Source: an uncultured SAR324 cluster bacterium
GTDB lineage: Bacteria > SAR324 > NAC60-12
Reading direction: 5' to 3'
NCBI GenBank assembly: GCA_902575715.1
Contig: CACGSI010000045.1
Coordinates: 1 to 6,866, forward strand
DNA length: 6,866 nucleotides
Below are positions 5,912 to 6,866 of this stretch, in pieces. The notes below the pieces were generated by a model. That model saw nothing but the letters and a program-made list of their open reading frames with translations, was not told the origin of the DNA and did not search any database. The translations under genes were made by a program, and so were the position numbers. The stretch's first letter is position 1. Every line of letters starts with the position of its first letter.

Positions 5912-6866
5912 TTAACTATTACAACATTCACTCACAAATTTAATATTCTGCATTGGCTGAGTGGGACCACTTGGTAAATATATTCCATTTGAACCAAATA
6001 TAGTTGGATTTACTATGTGTGGTTGATGCTCTTTATAGTAATGAGCTTCCGATAAGTCTGGATAAAATCTTCTTGTTTCTATGCCAAAATTTTCTAGTTT
6101 TTTTATCCATTGGCTCCTATTTTCTATCAAGTATTCATTATAAACAGGAATTTCACCCTCATTTATTTTGACAGGTATTAATTTAAATACTTTATTTTTA
6201 ATTTCATTTTTGTAAAAATCATATATCTCACACAAATGCTTTGATCTTTTTGGTAACAAGCGAATTTGTTCAAGTCCGATGGACGCTTGTATATCAGTGT
6301 ATCTGAAATTATAGCCTGGCATATTCCATGAATTTGGGTCTTTAACGTACTCTAATCCATGTGTTCTTATTTTACGAATTTTTTCAGCGATGTCTTTATT
6401 ATGAGTTACCACTAATCCACCTTGGCCAGTAGAGATAATTTTCCCTACAGACAATGAAAAACATCCAACTTCAGATTGAGTTCCTAAAAATCCATGCTTA
6501 TTCTTAGAAAACAATGCTTGAGCTGCATCTTCAACAATAGGAATTGAAAATTTTTCTGATATGTCCTTTAATTTTTTCATGTCAGCCCCTCGCCCATTCA
6601 TATGAACAGCTACAATTATTTTCGTTCTTTTCGTAATAAGTGATTCTATTTTATTTGTATCAATTATTGGACTATGAGGAAGGACATCGGCTAATATTAC
6701 TTTTGCTCCCAAGATACTTGCAGCATGACCAGTAGCAATCCATGTTCGGTTTGGAACAATTATTTCGTCACCCGGCCCAACACCTTGAGAAAGATAAGCT
6801 ATTGTGAGTGCAGCAGTTCCACTTGTTACTGCTATAACATGATCTATCTCAAGGATATTGGAAATT
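5912..6866 (-). CDS. DegT/DnrJ/EryC1/StrS-family sugar aminotransferase (partial, N-terminus off the right edge)
   Basis: The open frame enters from the right edge and ends at TAA 5912, giving 317 visible residues; probably about 50 N-terminal residues are missing. A TTG at 6712 is internal, because conserved family sequence continues upstream of it: 'VTSGTAALTIAYLSQGVGPG' (13-32 of the visible part) and 'PNRTWIATGHAA'. PLP-site features are 'VEDAAQALF' with D113 and 'FSLSVGKIISTGQGG' with the Schiff-base lysine K142. The 'MPGYNFRYTDIQASIGLEQI' and 'ETRRFYPDLSEAHYY' segments also fit. Such enzymes aminate keto-sugar nucleotides, for example perosamine-, viosamine- or Fuc3N-type products. The matching 4,6-dehydratase is not in the window. 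The adjacent formyltransferase suggests that the new amine is then formylated. It is a paralogue of the pseC gene in this window but differs clearly in motifs ('NRTW' for 'MTFC', 'SVGK' for 'HPVK'), so the two probably act on different substrates. Confidence 0.92.
   Translation of the reverse strand, partial: ISNILEIDHVIAVTSGTAALTIAYLSQGVGPGDEIIVPNRTWIATGHAASILGAKVILADVLPHSPIIDTNKIESLITKRTKIIVAVHMNGRGADMKKLKDISEKFSIPIVEDAAQALFSKNKHGFLGTQSEVGCFSLSVGKIISTGQGGLVVTHNKDIAEKIRKIRTHGLEYVKDPNSWNMPGYNFRYTDIQASIGLEQIRLLPKRSKHLCEIYDFYKNEIKNKVFKLIPVKINEGEIPVYNEYLIENRSQWIKKLENFGIETRRFYPDLSEAHYYKEHQPHIVNPTIFGSNGIYLPSGPTQPMQNIKFVSECCNS

Noticed and set aside
6710..6712. TTG at 6712 as the start of the right-hand aminotransferase
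   Set aside because: Conserved family sequence (VTSGTAAL, PGDEIIVPN) continues in the same frame upstream to the window edge, so this codon is internal.

Overview
The window is an AT-rich stretch (about 30% GC by eye; I made no exact count) of a bacterial surface-polysaccharide or glycan biosynthesis locus. All seven protein-coding genes lie on the minus strand, so transcription runs from high to low coordinates. I see no RNA gene, mobile element, CRISPR array or plus-strand gene. The host cannot be named. The base composition, the lack of clear Shine-Dalgarno sites and the gene content would fit a low-GC marine or environmental lineage (for example Prochlorococcus- or Pelagibacter-like, or Bacteroidota) or a spirochaete such as Leptospira, and none of these is proven.

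In transcription order: (1) a DegT/DnrJ/EryC1/StrS sugar aminotransferase, cut by the right edge (5912-6866); (2) a sugar N-formyltransferase-like protein (5072-5818); (3) a TIGR04372-type putative glycosyltransferase (3571-4884), behind a 187-bp AT-rich leader; (4) a PseB-type UDP-GlcNAc 4,6-dehydratase/5-epimerase (2478-3494); (5) a PseC-type aminotransferase (1300-2481); (6) an aldo/keto reductase with an intact catalytic tetrad (425-1282, possibly to 1303); (7) a GNAT acetyltransferase cut by the left edge (1-434), in the position expected for a PseH-like enzyme.

Genes 4 to 7 form a tight block: pseB/pseC overlap by 4 bases, pseC and the reductase overlap or lie within 17 bases, and the reductase and acetyltransferase overlap by 10 bases. 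Genes 1 to 3 are separated by gaps of 76 to 187 bases.

Inferred chemistry: PseB and PseC convert UDP-GlcNAc to a UDP-4-amino-4,6-dideoxy-L-altrosamine derivative, and the GNAT protein would N-acetylate the new amine, as in the early steps to pseudaminic acid. The later enzymes (PseG, PseI, PseF) are not in the window, so the end product could be pseudaminic acid (if they lie further left) or another diamino sugar. The upstream aminotransferase/formyltransferase pair suggests a second sugar, probably an N-formylated amino sugar. The TIGR04372 protein may transfer one of these sugars. I found no clearly new system. The most interesting points are the unusual gene combination, the uncharacterised TIGR04372 protein and the reductase of unknown role within the Pse-like block.
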